Below are positions 24,961-34,648 of a DNA stretch of 64,000 bases, one piece after another. The DNA is taken from assembly GCA_016584305.1 (NCBI GenBank), contig JACEEZ010012768.1, forward strand, positions 25,001-89,000. Reading direction: 5' to 3'. Source of the DNA: Chionoecetes opilio (Eukaryota; Arthropoda; Malacostraca; Decapoda; Majidae). The notes below the pieces were generated by a model. That model worked only from the letters and a program-made list of their open reading frames with translations. It searched no databases and was not told where the DNA came from. The number at the start of each line of letters is the position of its first letter. Position 1 is the first letter of the stretch. A program made the position numbers and the translations under genes.

Positions 24961-25178
24961 ATGGTTATGATAGCTCCGGGCCGGCTGGCGGTCCGCCGGC
25001 CTCGGCAGGATTGGCACGGCGTTGCCAGACGTGTATTTCTTTTTCTTTCAGATCTGAGTGTAGCCTGGTTATACTAACCAGATGTGGGTATTGGTTGCCT
25101 GTATACCCAGGGTTTGCCCTGGGTGGCGATCTTTCCTATCCTATAGCTTAGTGCACTAGCTCTAAGGGGACCTAAAAA
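24961..25178 (-). repeat. Right terminal inverted repeat
   Basis: Inverse copy of 18765-18988. It also contains a pyrimidine-rich stretch ending in CTTTCAG (about 25035-25051) that would resemble a splice acceptor on the plus strand. In the left copy the same sequence lies on the minus strand. Confidence 0.85.
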
Positions 25179-25374
25179 GTGAGGTTAGGTTAGTAACCTT
25201 GAGGGGGTTAGAGAGAGGTTGTTAGTAAACTTTATGGGGTTATAGAGAGGTTAGGTTAGTAACCTTGCGAAGTCTTATAGTGAAGTTTTGTTAGTAACAT
25301 TGCGGGTGTTATAATGAGGTTAGGTTTGTAACCTTGAGGGGGTTATAGTGAGTGTAGGTTAATAACCCTTAGGG
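25179..25374. repeat. Minisatellite, unit about 35 bp (middle block)
   Basis: Continuation of the array at 18170-18738 with the same GTTAGTAACC and GGGGTTATAGTGAGG elements. It ends with CCTTAGGG (25367-25374), the left target duplication of the hAT element. A few bases of the array resume after 31247. Confidence 0.85.
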
Positions 25375-25937
25375 CAATGGTTCCCAACCTTTTTTGTCCC
25401 ATTCCTCCTTTTCCAGTCACTTTTCCACCTGTGGACCCCTACAACGAAATAGGCTAAGCCAACAAAATTAATAGAAGATTTTTCTGCAAAAAATTGAATA
25501 CGTTCATGTAAAATGCCTTGCATTGTTATGCTGATTAAGCTGTAGGCCTATTTATATGAAAACAGAACACGTTCTTTTCAGCAGACTCTTTTTATTTAAG
25601 TAAAATACATAGGAAAAATGTCATGTTATTGTTGTTATAGTGTTAGGTATTGTACGCAAAAGCTATCCTTATAATACTTGCCTTATTTTTGAGCTTGCAA
25701 GCACATGTATGAAAAAAAATAAAAAATTCACATTACCAAACACATCAGTTTCACGTTTTAAAAACAGCAATCCTAAGTATAACAATTTCAAGTAACAGAA
25801 TAGATATTCCCAAGATTTAAAGACAAATAGAAAATAAATTATGAACAAAAATTTCCTTATTGATTTCATGGTATTTAAAGTATGCAAAAGAATAGCAATA
25901 TCGATACCATTGCTAAATAAATTTGTAGTACACCTAC

Positions 25938-26182
25938 TGTAATAACTCCAAGTTTCAGGTTTTAGTGCAAACCAGAAAGCCGAACTTGTAGGTATATTTG
26001 CCGTGTACAGGAGGCGGAGTTTAGCCGGACGTGGCTAGAGATAATCTGCCGCTGGGGCCCTAAGCTAGTGCTGACCAAAACTAGCATGAAACTACAGGAC
26101 AATATTCGAACCCCTGAGTAGAACACTTCGTACCCACAACAATATTCGAACCCCTGAAGGGAACATTCAACAAGTCATTACA
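25938..26182 (-). repeat. LTR (3' LTR in element orientation) of Gypsy element
   Basis: 245 bp, starting TGTAATAACT and ending CATTACA. It differs from the other LTR (30298-30542) by three substitutions. Preceded by the target duplication CCTAC (25933-25937). Confidence 0.95.
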
Positions 26183-26195
26183 TTCCTCCACCTTT
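26183..26195 (-). promoter_or_regulatory. Polypurine tract of the Gypsy element
   Basis: On the minus strand this reads AAAGGTGGAGGAA directly abutting the 3' LTR, the expected primer for plus-strand DNA synthesis. Confidence 0.8.
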
Positions 26196-26299
26196 AAACA
26201 ACAACACAGTAACTTATTCTCAAAAAATAATCAGAAACAACAATTCAATTAACTCCGTAAATTAATCACAAAAATCCCGGAAATACTCTACTAGACTAA

Positions 26300-26929
26300 C
26301 TATTCCCAAACTATCTGAAAACGATCTGGTTTTTTCTTAAGTCTCCCCGAACGACGTGGCTCCACGTCCCCTGCGGGTTTTTCCAGCGGCGACAGGCTCG
26401 ACTCCACATTCGGTTCTGAAAGCACGACCTCGTCCCGATTCGATGGCGGCACGTCGTTCGAATGTGATGATGTGTGTTCCGTGACCCCCGCTGAAGGAAC
26501 CACAACATCCAAGGGAGGTGCCACCACATCATCTACGTTATCCTCGTCTTCCTCAAGCTGGACTCGTCTCCGAACATGGTCCTGAGACGCCGCACTGTTC
26601 TACCACCCAACAACTCCACCTTGAATGATACTGGCCCGGATTCTTGAAACATTATACCAGGCAACCACTGTGGACCAAAAACTAAAATTAACAACATATA
26701 CATTATCTTCCACTCCCAACTCACGAGTTTTTGCTGTCCGATCATGATAGTATTTCTGCAATTCCTGCTTTTTACAAACCACCTTCCTTACATCTGGACG
26801 TAACAGGTCTAAACAAGTTCTTAATTTTCTTCCGTTTAAAAGTTCAGCAGGAGAAACTCCTGTAGTTGTTTGTGGAGTAACACGATAGTGTAACAAAAAC
26901 TTCATTACTCTCGACTCAATTAAACCCAC
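26300..26929 (-). pseudogene. Pol C-terminus (integrase end), frameshifted pieces
   Basis: Frames at 26600-26929 and 26300-26527 continue the integrase. The first holds the conserved HYRVTPQTTTGVSPAELLNG block (MKFLLHYR.. region). The last ends with a basic RRSGRLKKKPDRF stretch typical of Gypsy Pol tails. Overlap with the 846-codon frame at 26916-26929 points to a small indel near 26920, and another lies near 26640. Confidence 0.85.
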
Positions 26930-29456
26930 CGGCTAGTTTCCCTATTGAGCTTTTAAAAATGTGCACTGCCTTTTCGGCCAAACCATTTGAAGCTGGGTGA
27001 TAGGGAGATGTTTTAATATGAACAATACCATTTTGTTTCATAAATGCTTCGAATTCCTCGCTGCAAAAATTCGTCCCATTATCCGTAACTACTGTCTCCG
27101 GAAGACCTTGTGATGCAAAAGTCCCCTGTAATTTCTCAATGGTGATTGATGAAGTGGCAGAATTAGTAGGGTGAACATCCATCCATTTAGAATGAGCATC
27201 AATAATTACCAGAAACATTTTACCCATAAATGGTCCTGCGTAATCTAAGTGTATCCTTGACCATGGCTTCTCTGGCCATTCCCATGGTTGAAGAGGTGCT
27301 TCGGAAGGCAGATTTCTCGACTGTTGACACTGCTGACACTGCTGCACTGTTGTTTCAATTTCTTTATCCATTTTTGGCCACCACACATAACTACGTGCAG
27401 TACCTTTCATTCGTGATACTCCCGAATGCATTTCATGCAGCTCAGCCAACACACTCTTCCTTCCTGGCTCCGGCACCACAACTCTTGATCCCCATAATAT
27501 CACGCCATCTTGTATACTTAGCTCATCTTTCCTCCTTAAATAAGGTTTCTCTGCTTCTAATATCACGACCTCAGGCCACCCATACAGGACATGGTTCCTT
27601 ACTTTGGAGAGTGTGGGGTCCCTCTCCGTCCACCGTCTGATATCCTTCACTGTAACTGGCGAACTATCCAGACGCTCTAATACGCACACCACATCTCCCG
27701 GCACTGGTGTAGTCCTTGGAGCTTCTGGAAGAGGCAAACGACTGAGAGTATCAGCATGTGCAATATGTTTCATAGGTTTGTGTGTGATATCATACGCTGA
27801 TAAGGTAAGTGCCCAACGTTGTATGCGACTTGAAGCCATGACAGGTACTGGGCGATTTTCACTGAACAAACTCTTAAGGAGTTGATGATCAGAAATAATC
27901 TGAAAATGACGCCCAAAAAAATAGTTATGATTTTTTTTTACCCCAAAAACCACTGCCAAACCTTCCTTTTCTATTTGAGCATACTTTCGTTCAGCTGAAC
28001 TTAAGGTTCGTGATGCATATGCAATAGGTCTTTCCTCACCAGTTTCCATGCGATGGGAAAGCACCACCCCCAGCCCATGTGGGGAGGCATCACATGTTAG
28101 TAAGAGTGGCTTGCTGCTGTTGTAGTGCACCAGTATTTTGGAACTCGCTAACATTTGCTTGGAAAACGACAGGGCCCGTTGTTCGCTGCGCCCCCACTGC
28201 CACAGAACATCCTTCTGAAGTAGCCTATAAAGGGGCGAAAACACAGTTGAGAGGTTTTGAATAAATCTTCCATAATAATTGATCAGTCCTAGATAAGATT
28301 TCAGCTCTGTCACGTTCCTAGGTGTACGTGCATCCAAAATGGCTCTAACCTTCTCATCTGTAGGGTGCAATCCTTCTGCATTTATTTTATGGCCTAGATA
28401 AATGACTTCAGGTGCCTGGAAAACACACTTGCTCAATTTTAACTTCACACCAGCTTCATCCATACGCCTCAATACTTCCATTAAGTTAAGCATGTGATCT
28501 TCCTCAGTTTTTCCTGTTACTAGAATGTCGTCTAGATATACTACAACTTGGGGAATACCTTGCCGCAAGTTTTCCATCATCCGTTGGAAAATCCCGGGCG
28601 CAGATGATATCCCGTAAGGTAATCTGTTGTATCTGAACAGACCCTTATGAGTGTTTATCGTCACGTATTTCTTGAATTCAGCATCTAACGCTAGTTGTGA
28701 ATAAGCGTGCGAGAGGTCCAGCTTCGAAAAAGTCTTGCCTCCTGCCAGGTTGGATAGTAAATCTTCTATCCTTGGAATCGGGTAACTATCTACTTTAGTT
28801 ACCTGGTTGACAGTAATCTTATAGTCACCACAAATCCTTATAGATTTGTCTTCCTTCACTATAGGAACGATAGGCGCTGCCCACTCGGAAAATTGCACTG
28901 GTTCAATTACCCCTTCACTCACCAGTCGTTCCAGCTCCATCTCTACCTTTTCCCGCAAAGCGTAAGGTAACGGACGAGCCTTGAAAAACCTGGTTCGAGC
29001 GTGCTTAGCCACGTGGATCACAGCCTTTGCACCCTTAACGAGACCCAGCTCATCGTTGAACACATTTGTAAATTTCCGAATAACACTATTACAACTAGTT
29101 TCACAGTTATACACGGCTCCCCAATTCAGTTTGATTTGACGTAGCCAGTTACGGCCCAGTAAGTTAGGTCCGCCAACTTCAACTACCACCAATGATAGAG
29201 TTCGTAACTGGTAGTTATAATCTACATCCACATCCACTTTCCCCAGTACCTTAATTATCTCACCACTATAAGTACGCAACACAACATCAGACGTTTTCAA
29301 AGCAGGTTTCAACATTCCTTTCCAACTACAATCATATTCCTTCTTACTCAAAATTGATACTGCAGCACCAGTATCAACTTCCATAGGCACTGGGGTCTTG
29401 TTTAACCTTGGATGAACAATTACGGGTGGTTCACGGGGCATTCTCACGTTATACAT
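26916..29456 (-). CDS. pol: Gypsy Pol polyprotein (protease, RT, RNase H, integrase)
   Basis: An open frame of 846 codons. Protease active site VDTGAA lies near residue 28. RT follows, with RICGDYK near residue 208 and the YLDDILV catalytic box near residue 307. RNase H has LLTCDASPHGLG near residue 452 and an ADTLSRLPLP block near residue 570. The integrase zinc-binding H..H..CxxC region is near residues 690-725, and the DDE core has LDYAGPF and VTDNGTNF. The DDE Glu falls within HPASNGLAEK. The product matures the polyprotein, copies RNA to DNA and inserts the DNA. It lacks the last integrase part because of a break near 26920. The start at 29456 is the first Met; the junction with gag may use frameshifting. 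Confidence 0.93.
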   Translation of the reverse strand: MYNVRMPREPPVIVHPRLNKTPVPMEVDTGAAVSILSKKEYDCSWKGMLKPALKTSDVVLRTYSGEIIKVLGKVDVDVDYNYQLRTLSLVVVEVGGPNLLGRNWLRQIKLNWGAVYNCETSCNSVIRKFTNVFNDELGLVKGAKAVIHVAKHARTRFFKARPLPYALREKVEMELERLVSEGVIEPVQFSEWAAPIVPIVKEDKSIRICGDYKITVNQVTKVDSYPIPRIEDLLSNLAGGKTFSKLDLSHAYSQLALDAEFKKYVTINTHKGLFRYNRLPYGISSAPGIFQRMMENLRQGIPQVVVYLDDILVTGKTEEDHMLNLMEVLRRMDEAGVKLKLSKCVFQAPEVIYLGHKINAEGLHPTDEKVRAILDARTPRNVTELKSYLGLINYYGRFIQNLSTVFSPLYRLLQKDVLWQWGRSEQRALSFSKQMLASSKILVHYNSSKPLLLTCDASPHGLGVVLSHRMETGEERPIAYASRTLSSAERKYAQIEKEGLAVVFGVKKNHNYFFGRHFQIISDHQLLKSLFSENRPVPVMASSRIQRWALTLSAYDITHKPMKHIAHADTLSRLPLPEAPRTTPVPGDVVCVLERLDSSPVTVKDIRRWTERDPTLSKVRNHVLYGWPEVVILEAEKPYLRRKDELSIQDGVILWGSRVVVPEPGRKSVLAELHEMHSGVSRMKGTARSYVWWPKMDKEIETTVQQCQQCQQSRNLPSEAPLQPWEWPEKPWSRIHLDYAGPFMGKMFLVIIDAHSKWMDVHPTNSATSSITIEKLQGTFASQGLPETVVTDNGTNFCSEEFEAFMKQNGIVHIKTSPYHPASNGLAEKAVHIFKSSIGKLAGGFN

Positions 29457-29473
29457 GGCATAGTCTTCTATAT

Positions 29474-30046
29474 TTATACTACCAATTCTTCACCCTCACT
29501 TTCCTCCACTTTATGCATTTTACTATTTTTCCTCTCCTTACTTCGGCACACTTCTGCTAAATGCCCTACTTTCCTACACACATAACAGGTGGAGCGAACA
29601 AAACGACAGTCGTGAGCCATATGCTGACCCCCGCACCTGTAGCACTTATGCCGAGGGCCAAACTGCTTTCGCTGACTGTCCTCACTTCTCTCTTCACTCC
29701 GCCACTCCTGAACCTTATTCACGTGACGGCCTTGCTGCTCCCCTGCATGTTGTAAGTCGTGCGTGTCCCTCGCCGCTGCCTCCATCGCCAGCGCCGTTGC
29801 CTCTGCTTTCGGGAAGTCCAAATCGCCGTCTGTCAACAACCTGGCTTGTATTTTCTTGTCGTCGATCCCGCAAACCAGGCGATCCCGAAGCATATCAGAC
29901 AGCTGAGCTCCGTATTCACAGTGCTCAGCCAGCTTACGGAGACCGGCAATGAAAATCGACACAGACTCACTTGGTTGCTTGAAACGAGAGTTGAACTTGA
30001 ATCGTTTCATGATGACTGATGGCTTCGGACACATGTGATTCTCCAA
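29474..30046 (-). CDS. gag: Gypsy Gag C-terminal part with zinc knuckles
   Basis: 190 codons. A retrotransposon Gag capsid-like stretch (FKFNSRFKQPSESVSIFIAG near residue 13) leads to two zinc knuckles near residues 135-165: a variant CYRCGGQHMAHDC with three residues between Cys and His, and a canonical CYVCRKVGHLAEVC. Gag forms the particle and the knuckles bind RNA. The frame continues the N-terminal piece at 30072-30275 after a probable 1-base indel. Confidence 0.9.
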   Translation of the reverse strand: MENHMCPKPSVIMKRFKFNSRFKQPSESVSIFIAGLRKLAEHCEYGAQLSDMLRDRLVCGIDDKKIQARLLTDGDLDFPKAEATALAMEAAARDTHDLQHAGEQQGRHVNKVQEWRSEERSEDSQRKQFGPRHKCYRCGGQHMAHDCRFVRSTCYVCRKVGHLAEVCRSKERKNSKMHKVEESEGEELVV

Positions 30047-30071
30047 GAGTGTCTTCAGGTCACTGTAGGAT

Positions 30072-30275
30072 TTATCGGCAGGCTTGCTTGACAGGTAGGC
30101 ACAAAGACCGAATTAACTCGTAGGTTCTTGCCCCACACACGGCTAACAATGTGGCTTTCTTCTTTTTTTCTTCCACAATATCGTTGGCTACGAAGAAATG
30201 CTCCAGACGTTCCACATATTGCGTCCACACCTCCGTTTCTTGATTATATTCTTCTATTCTGCCAATGGTCGCCAT
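30072..30275 (-). CDS. gag: Gypsy Gag N-terminal part
   Basis: 67 codons starting at an ATG 22 bases inside the 5' LTR edge (MATIGRIEEYNQETEVWTQY), a style common to Gypsy Gag N-termini. The frame stops at 30072 where homology appears to continue in another frame into the 29474-30046 piece. Confidence 0.85.
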   Translation of the reverse strand: MATIGRIEEYNQETEVWTQYVERLEHFFVANDIVEEKKKKATLLAVCGARTYELIRSLCLPVKQACR

Positions 30276-30279
30276 GGTG

Positions 30280-30297
30280 GGTTATCCTCGTCGCCAA
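30280..30297 (-). promoter_or_regulatory. Primer-binding site of the Gypsy element
   Basis: On the minus strand the sequence directly after the 5' LTR is TTGGCGACGAGGATAACC. The TGGCGACGAGGAT core is a common Gypsy primer-binding form. The primer tRNA was not assigned. Confidence 0.7.
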
Positions 30298-30542
30298 TGT
30301 AATAACTCCAAGTTTCAGGTTTAAGTGCAAACCAGAAAGCCGTACTTGTAGGTATATTTGCCGTGTACAGGAGGCGGAGTTTAGCCGGACGTGGCTAGAG
30401 ATAATCTGCCGCTGGGGCCCTAAGCTAGTGCTGACCAAAACTAGCATGAAACTACAGGACAATATTCGAACCCCTGAGTAGAACACTTCGTACCCACAAC
30501 AATACTCGAACCCCTGAAGGGAACATTCAACAAGTCATTACA
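30298..30542 (-). repeat. LTR (5' LTR in element orientation) of Gypsy element
   Basis: 245 bp, three substitutions from 25938-26182. Followed by CCTAC at 30543-30547. Confidence 0.95.
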
Positions 30543-30729
30543 CCTACTTAATGGAACACTAATATGAGGGATAATAATAATATATGAGGGATGAAAAGGA
30601 GTAGTTACAGTCCAATAAATCACAAAAAAAGCCTGCATTTATATTTTTTAATTTTTTATTAATAAAAGAAGAAAAACAGCAGTGAATGACTTTTCATTGG
30701 TTGCAAAATATTATGTCACTATATATATC

Positions 30730-31095
30730 TCAATGGGACTTTTGTGGTTGTTTCTGAGCAACCAGCTCATGAATCCTTGGCTCAGTGGCGGCCAGTGCAC
30801 ACCGCAAGTCATCTTCCACAGACAGCTTCTTCCTTGATTTACTTTTTATTGTAAGTAATGCAGAAAACCCACTTTCGCACAGGTAGGTTGAAGCAAAAAG
30901 CAAAAGAACTCGAACTGCCAGATCACTTATTTTGGGATATGATTCCATCATTGAACACCAAGGCTAGACAAGGAGTTTGACTGGAAAACATTCTTAGCTG
31001 TTGAATCGTGGATAAGCTCAATGAACTCTTCTTGTGCGTCTTCTGACACATCATCAACCTGACATAAGAACGGATTTTTTGCTACTCTTACCATG
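30730..31095 (-). pseudogene. hAT transposase C-terminal dimerisation region
   Basis: An open frame of 73 codons (30730-30951) contains STYLCESGFSALLTIKSKSR and a downstream LRCALAATEPRI block. These are the hallmark of the hAT C-terminal dimerisation domain in SCAND3/ZBED-like transposases. About 45 further codons upstream (to about 31095) continue the homology in another frame (QVDDVSEDAQEEFIEL). The N-terminal zinc finger and catalytic core are missing. It lies inside the hAT element bounded by CCTTAGGG and in the same orientation. Confidence 0.85.
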
Positions 31096-31370
31096 ATAAA
31101 ATAACGGTTATTAAATTTCTCTATCTCTTATTATTATATTCCAGTAATTTAAATTTAAAAAATAATTAGATTCTTAAATATCTATGGCCCCTTGAAATTC
31201 TTCCATGGACCCCTTGGGGACCATGGACCCCTGGTTGGGAACCACTGCCTTAGGGGGTCCAGGGGGGGCGCAATCACCTCTGGCTAGGAAGGTTAGGTTT
31301 ATGCCATAAATATAATAAATATGTATGCATAAATATGCCATAGGGAGCCATAACTCTGTTATATTTGTTT

Positions 31371-31985
31371 CAATCAATCAATCAATCATTGGGGGCATAC
31401 GGCGGGGGGCGCGTCGCCTCGCCCAACCTACGACGCCACTCCCGGGGGTCACCACGCTCGAGTCCCCATGCAGGCTCCTTTCCCATACCAAGCAGCTCTC
31501 AACAAGAAACATCAACTTGCCCCAGCCACGAGCCTTGTGGGCGCCCCCTTGGCCTCCTTCACGCCGGATTGTCTCTTACAGATACAACCCGATGGGAAGG
31601 ATCGCTTTCAGGGTAGCGTGCCACATGCCCATATAGCCGGAGTTGGCGCTGACGGACTATGCAGGTAATAGGCCTCGATTCAGTCTCACGGTGCAATCAC
31701 TGATTTGACACGTAATCATCCCAGTGATACCCCATGATTCTACGGAGACACTTATTACCAAAGGCATCGATTCGTCTCTTCAAGTCGCTATTTAGTGTCC
31801 ATGTCTCACAACCATAGAGTAAGACAGGGATCACAAGCGACTTGAAGATCCGGATCTTTGTCCTCCTGCACAGGTACCGACAACGCCAAATACTCCTGCT
31901 GAGCGAGTCCATAACACCGTGGGCTATGCCAATCCGCCGTAAGACTTTTTGACGTGACCCGCCGTCATTATGGACTGCGCGATAT
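31371..31985 (-). pseudogene. LINE 3' end (RT C-terminus), copy 1
   Basis: The minus-strand frame at 31697-32002 reads IRIFKSLVIPVLLYGCETWT and RRIDAFGNKCLRRIMGY. This is the C-terminal portion of many invertebrate non-LTR reverse transcriptases. The copy is 5'-truncated and ends at 31371 in an (ATTG)n tail, as expected of a LINE. The same sequence appears on the plus strand at 62725-63852 as a second, longer copy. Confidence 0.85.
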
Positions 31986-32314
31986 TTGCTTACCCCACCC
32001 AAAAACCCCGGTTTCCCACAAGTTCCCCAGGCTTGTTGGCTATAGGGGGAAGAACAAGATAGAGGTGAAGGACTTCTTATGAATTACCGGAAAGTCTCGT
32101 CCTAAAACCAATTCTCCTTCTTCTAACCGTCTAACGAGACAGTTTGTAGGTTGAGCCGCTGAGCGCCATGTCAATGTCTGTCTTTTGAACGGATCGTTTA
32201 TATTATGATGCAATCCTTTTTTATGATTTCATTCATTTAGTCTTAAGCAGTTATTATAATAATATTATTTTTATGTTTTCTCGATATCTTTACACTTCAT
32301 TGATACACTTAGTA

Positions 32315-32557
32315 TAGTTCGACCACTCCTAAATGGCGGCTAGGGTGCGGTCAGGCTGGGCTTACACCTGTGTATAATGGTGCCACTTTTACCAAACATG
32401 CGATGCATACATTTTGTGATATATGTAAAAATCATCACTAATACGATAAATGCATACCAATATAATTTTAACGTAACATGGCAACGCTGTACGCTGTAGG
32501 CTGTGTTGGCCCAGCCTGACCGCACCCTATAGCCGTCATTTAGGAGTGGTCGCACTA
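32315..32557. mobile_element. MITE, 243 bp, TA target
   Basis: Terminal inverted repeats of about 45-50 bp: left TAGTTCGACCACTCCTAAAT..GTGCGGTCAGGCTGGGC, right the inverse with few differences. TA dinucleotides flank both ends, in keeping with a Tc1/mariner-type target. No frame inside resembles a transposase. Confidence 0.8.
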
Positions 32558-32609
32558 TAGTGATATTTGATGATATCCAAATCGAACACTTGCTACGTGT
32601 AGTGCTAAT

Positions 32610-33140
32610 GGTGCGTCCACACTGGCAACATTTTGTCTACAGACAAGTTGCAAACACTGCGGGAAACACAACAGCCAACATTTGGAGACATGTCTACAGA
32701 CATTGTAAGAGACATTGAGGGTTACAATGTTGGCGAAATGTTGGCAACAAGAGTAGACTTTGTGAGGCCGTCCACACTGGTCTCTGGAGACGTGAAGGTC
32801 ATGTCATGTTTATATAGAATATGGGTAGGATCCCAGAGCAAAGTGTGTCCGCGGTAACAATCGATTAATTGTACCGTCTGTTCCCTCGTCCACTCCATGG
32901 TTTTCTCCTAAGTAGGCCAACAACGAGTGAACCAGATGCCGTCGCTGTTGGTGTTTTTCTGTGTGTCTGCCCAGATATTTCCCCCGACATTGACTCGTCC
33001 ACACCGGTGTTACCAACATATCACCTAAACATCAGTACCAACATGTCTACAACATTGAATCATTCCCGCCCTCACAACTTGTTGCCTACTATGTTGTACT
33101 GTGTGTTTCCAACATGTTTTGTTGCCAGTATGGACGCACC
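32610..33140. mobile_element. MITE-like inverted-repeat element, 531 bp
   Basis: Left end GGTGCGTCCACACTGGCAAC and right end (inverse) GGTGCGTCCATACTGGCAAC are near-perfect terminal inverted repeats. Internal sub-repeats of the TCCACACTGG and ACATGTCTACA type recur. No transposase frame was found. A clear target duplication was not identified. Confidence 0.7.
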
Positions 33141-34475
33141 ATAAGCCTAGCACCTTAGGAAGAATAGGACGCCAAGGTAAGACGCATCTTAGACTATCCT
33201 CGAATCTTAGGACGAAATCTTAATTCTCTATAGGTCTCTTACTTTTTGCGTAATCATATACGTACACACACACACACACACACACACTAGAGATGTAGCG
33301 GATATCCGTATCTGCATTTGCGGAACATCCGCATAGTTTTAACATCCGCATCCGCGCCTGTGCTAAATTAAACATCCGCATTTGCGCTGTAATAAATATC
33401 TGCATCTGGATCCGCATCCGCACCACACACAAAGAGGATGTGGTGGATGTACAAAACATTACAGAGCTTGCGTAGTTGAAGAAAATAGATGCATGTTTAC
33501 TTAATTATCTACTAAAATATTCTATCTTGTACTAATTTCTTTCAATTTTACATAACAATGTGTCAAGAGTTATACGGAAGGGCAGGAGGACGGACAGAAT
33601 TTTAGATCGGGACTATGTAGCCTACTGTATACACTCATAATTATTGTCACAGTGTTCTGTTTCTATGACTGCAATAAAAGTTAGCACCTTGACTTGGTCA
33701 ATATAATATTTACTGTTATTAATATCATTCTTAGAAAATTTCTTCGTGTATTTTATACAGTTATAATCATTAAGGTAATAAAAGGAAGACATTACGTAAA
33801 ACAACAGGACTCACAGTTACGACCAGTAAGTTTCAGAGAGGCGAGCTTCCTAATTTTAATGCGGAAAAGACACTTGAAAATATTGATAAACACAATAAAA
33901 GGGTTTAACTAACCCAACAAATTTGTTTAACAAATTGGAAGGGGGACCTCCAACGTGGAATTTCAGGTGATTACCTCATGAATGGATGCATACCCAGATC
34001 GTTTTATATCATTTGATTGTCATATGTCATTTTTTATTCTCATCATCAACGAATCTATTGCATAATTCAGGAAAGGAAAAGTTTCTTCTTTGATAGTCAA
34101 AGAGCTCATTATTTTTTCCTTTTATTGATTAATTGAATATTTAACTTATCAATTCATCGGTTTAAGTTATTGAATACATTCATAGCACCTCTTCACAAAT
34201 TTTTTCTTGCAAAAAGTGATTGGGATATAAATGGTAAACGCAATGGGGCTGGCGCACCATAGCATCTGTTAACTGTTGTTTTTATATAGAAAAAGAAAGA
34301 AGAAAAATATGTACGTATTAGCTGTTCCATGATTCGCACTGGAAAAAAAAGTAATTTGCAAGACACTTTTGCCCTTTTCCTAGTATAAATTCTCAGTGAT
34401 TAAGATGAACGATAACAACTGGCAACAGTCTTCACTTTTTATCAAGTTTTGTATCTGTCTTTCATTTACTATATA
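33141..34475. other. Mostly unassigned stretch with simple repeats
   Basis: A (CA)n run lies at about 33262-33286. A tract rich in ATCCGCATCCGC-like hexamers runs at about 33300-33425, similar in style to degenerate hAT ends. No gene was recognised in the remaining 1 kb. Confidence 0.4.
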
Positions 34476-34481
34476 TTTATT
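34476..34481 (-). terminator. AATAAA polyadenylation signal of the formin-like exon
   Basis: On the minus strand this is a canonical AATAAA about 168 bases downstream of the stop codon at 34649-34651, giving a plausible short 3' UTR. Confidence 0.55.
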
Positions 34482-34648
34482 GAGAGTGAGAGAGCTATCG
34501 CGGAGAAAAGAGCATACTTCTTTTGTTCGGTCCGGTTAGGAAAAAAGTTTTTTGGACGATGAGAAAACTCATCTCCTTTTCAGCAGAACTTCATTTGCAC
34601 CTAATTTGGGGCAAGTAGGAGAGACTTCGCCGTAAAAACCAGTAAGCT

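Larger units (their letters stand above)
18765..25178. mobile_element. GC-rich element with terminal inverted repeats of about 220 bp
   Basis: The sequence 18765-18988 reappears as its reverse complement at 24961-25178, including GTGCACTAAGCTATAGGATA and a GCCGGCGGACCGCC block. The element splits one minisatellite array: GGGGGTTAT on the left resumes as GTGAGG on the right. Between the TIRs about 6 kb is strikingly rich in G and C runs. Long frames exist in all six frames, as expected of GC-rich DNA with few stop codons, and none carries a domain I recognise. Some inner ends read CACTA/TAGTG, recalling EnSpm/CACTA elements, but the flanks are palindromic there and I do not assign a superfamily. 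Confidence 0.75.
25938..30542 (-). mobile_element. Nearly complete Gypsy (Metaviridae) retrotransposon nested in the hAT element
   Basis: Element of 4,605 bp with 245-bp LTRs and a 5-bp target duplication CCTAC (25933-25937 and 30543-30547). Minus-strand order is LTR, primer-binding site, gag with zinc knuckles, then pol as protease-RT-RNase H-integrase, polypurine tract, LTR. LTR divergence is about 1.2% (3 of 245), so the insertion is young. Gag has one frame break and the integrase end has two. Confidence 0.95.
25375..31247 (-). mobile_element. hAT DNA transposon, deletion derivative, containing a Gypsy insertion
   Basis: The left end CAATGGTTCCCAACC and right end GGTTGGGAACCACTG form hAT-type terminal inverted repeats. 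The 8-bp sequence CCTTAGGG flanks both ends (25367-25374 and 31248-31255), which is the target-duplication size expected for hAT. After removing the Gypsy insertion the element is about 1.26 kb and keeps only the C-terminal transposase region on the minus strand. Confidence 0.9.

Noticed and set aside
18780..25160. Assignment of the GC-rich element to EnSpm/CACTA
   Set aside because: CACTA/TAGTG occurs within the TIR, but the flanking GTG/CAC is palindromic rather than a direct target duplication, and no transposase was found.
27230..28264. Plus-strand frames of 61-136 codons
   Set aside because: They are antisense shadows of the Gypsy pol frame.
32633..33144. Plus-strand frames of 74 and 91 codons
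   Set aside because: They lie within the inverted-repeat element 32610-33140 and follow its repeated ends.
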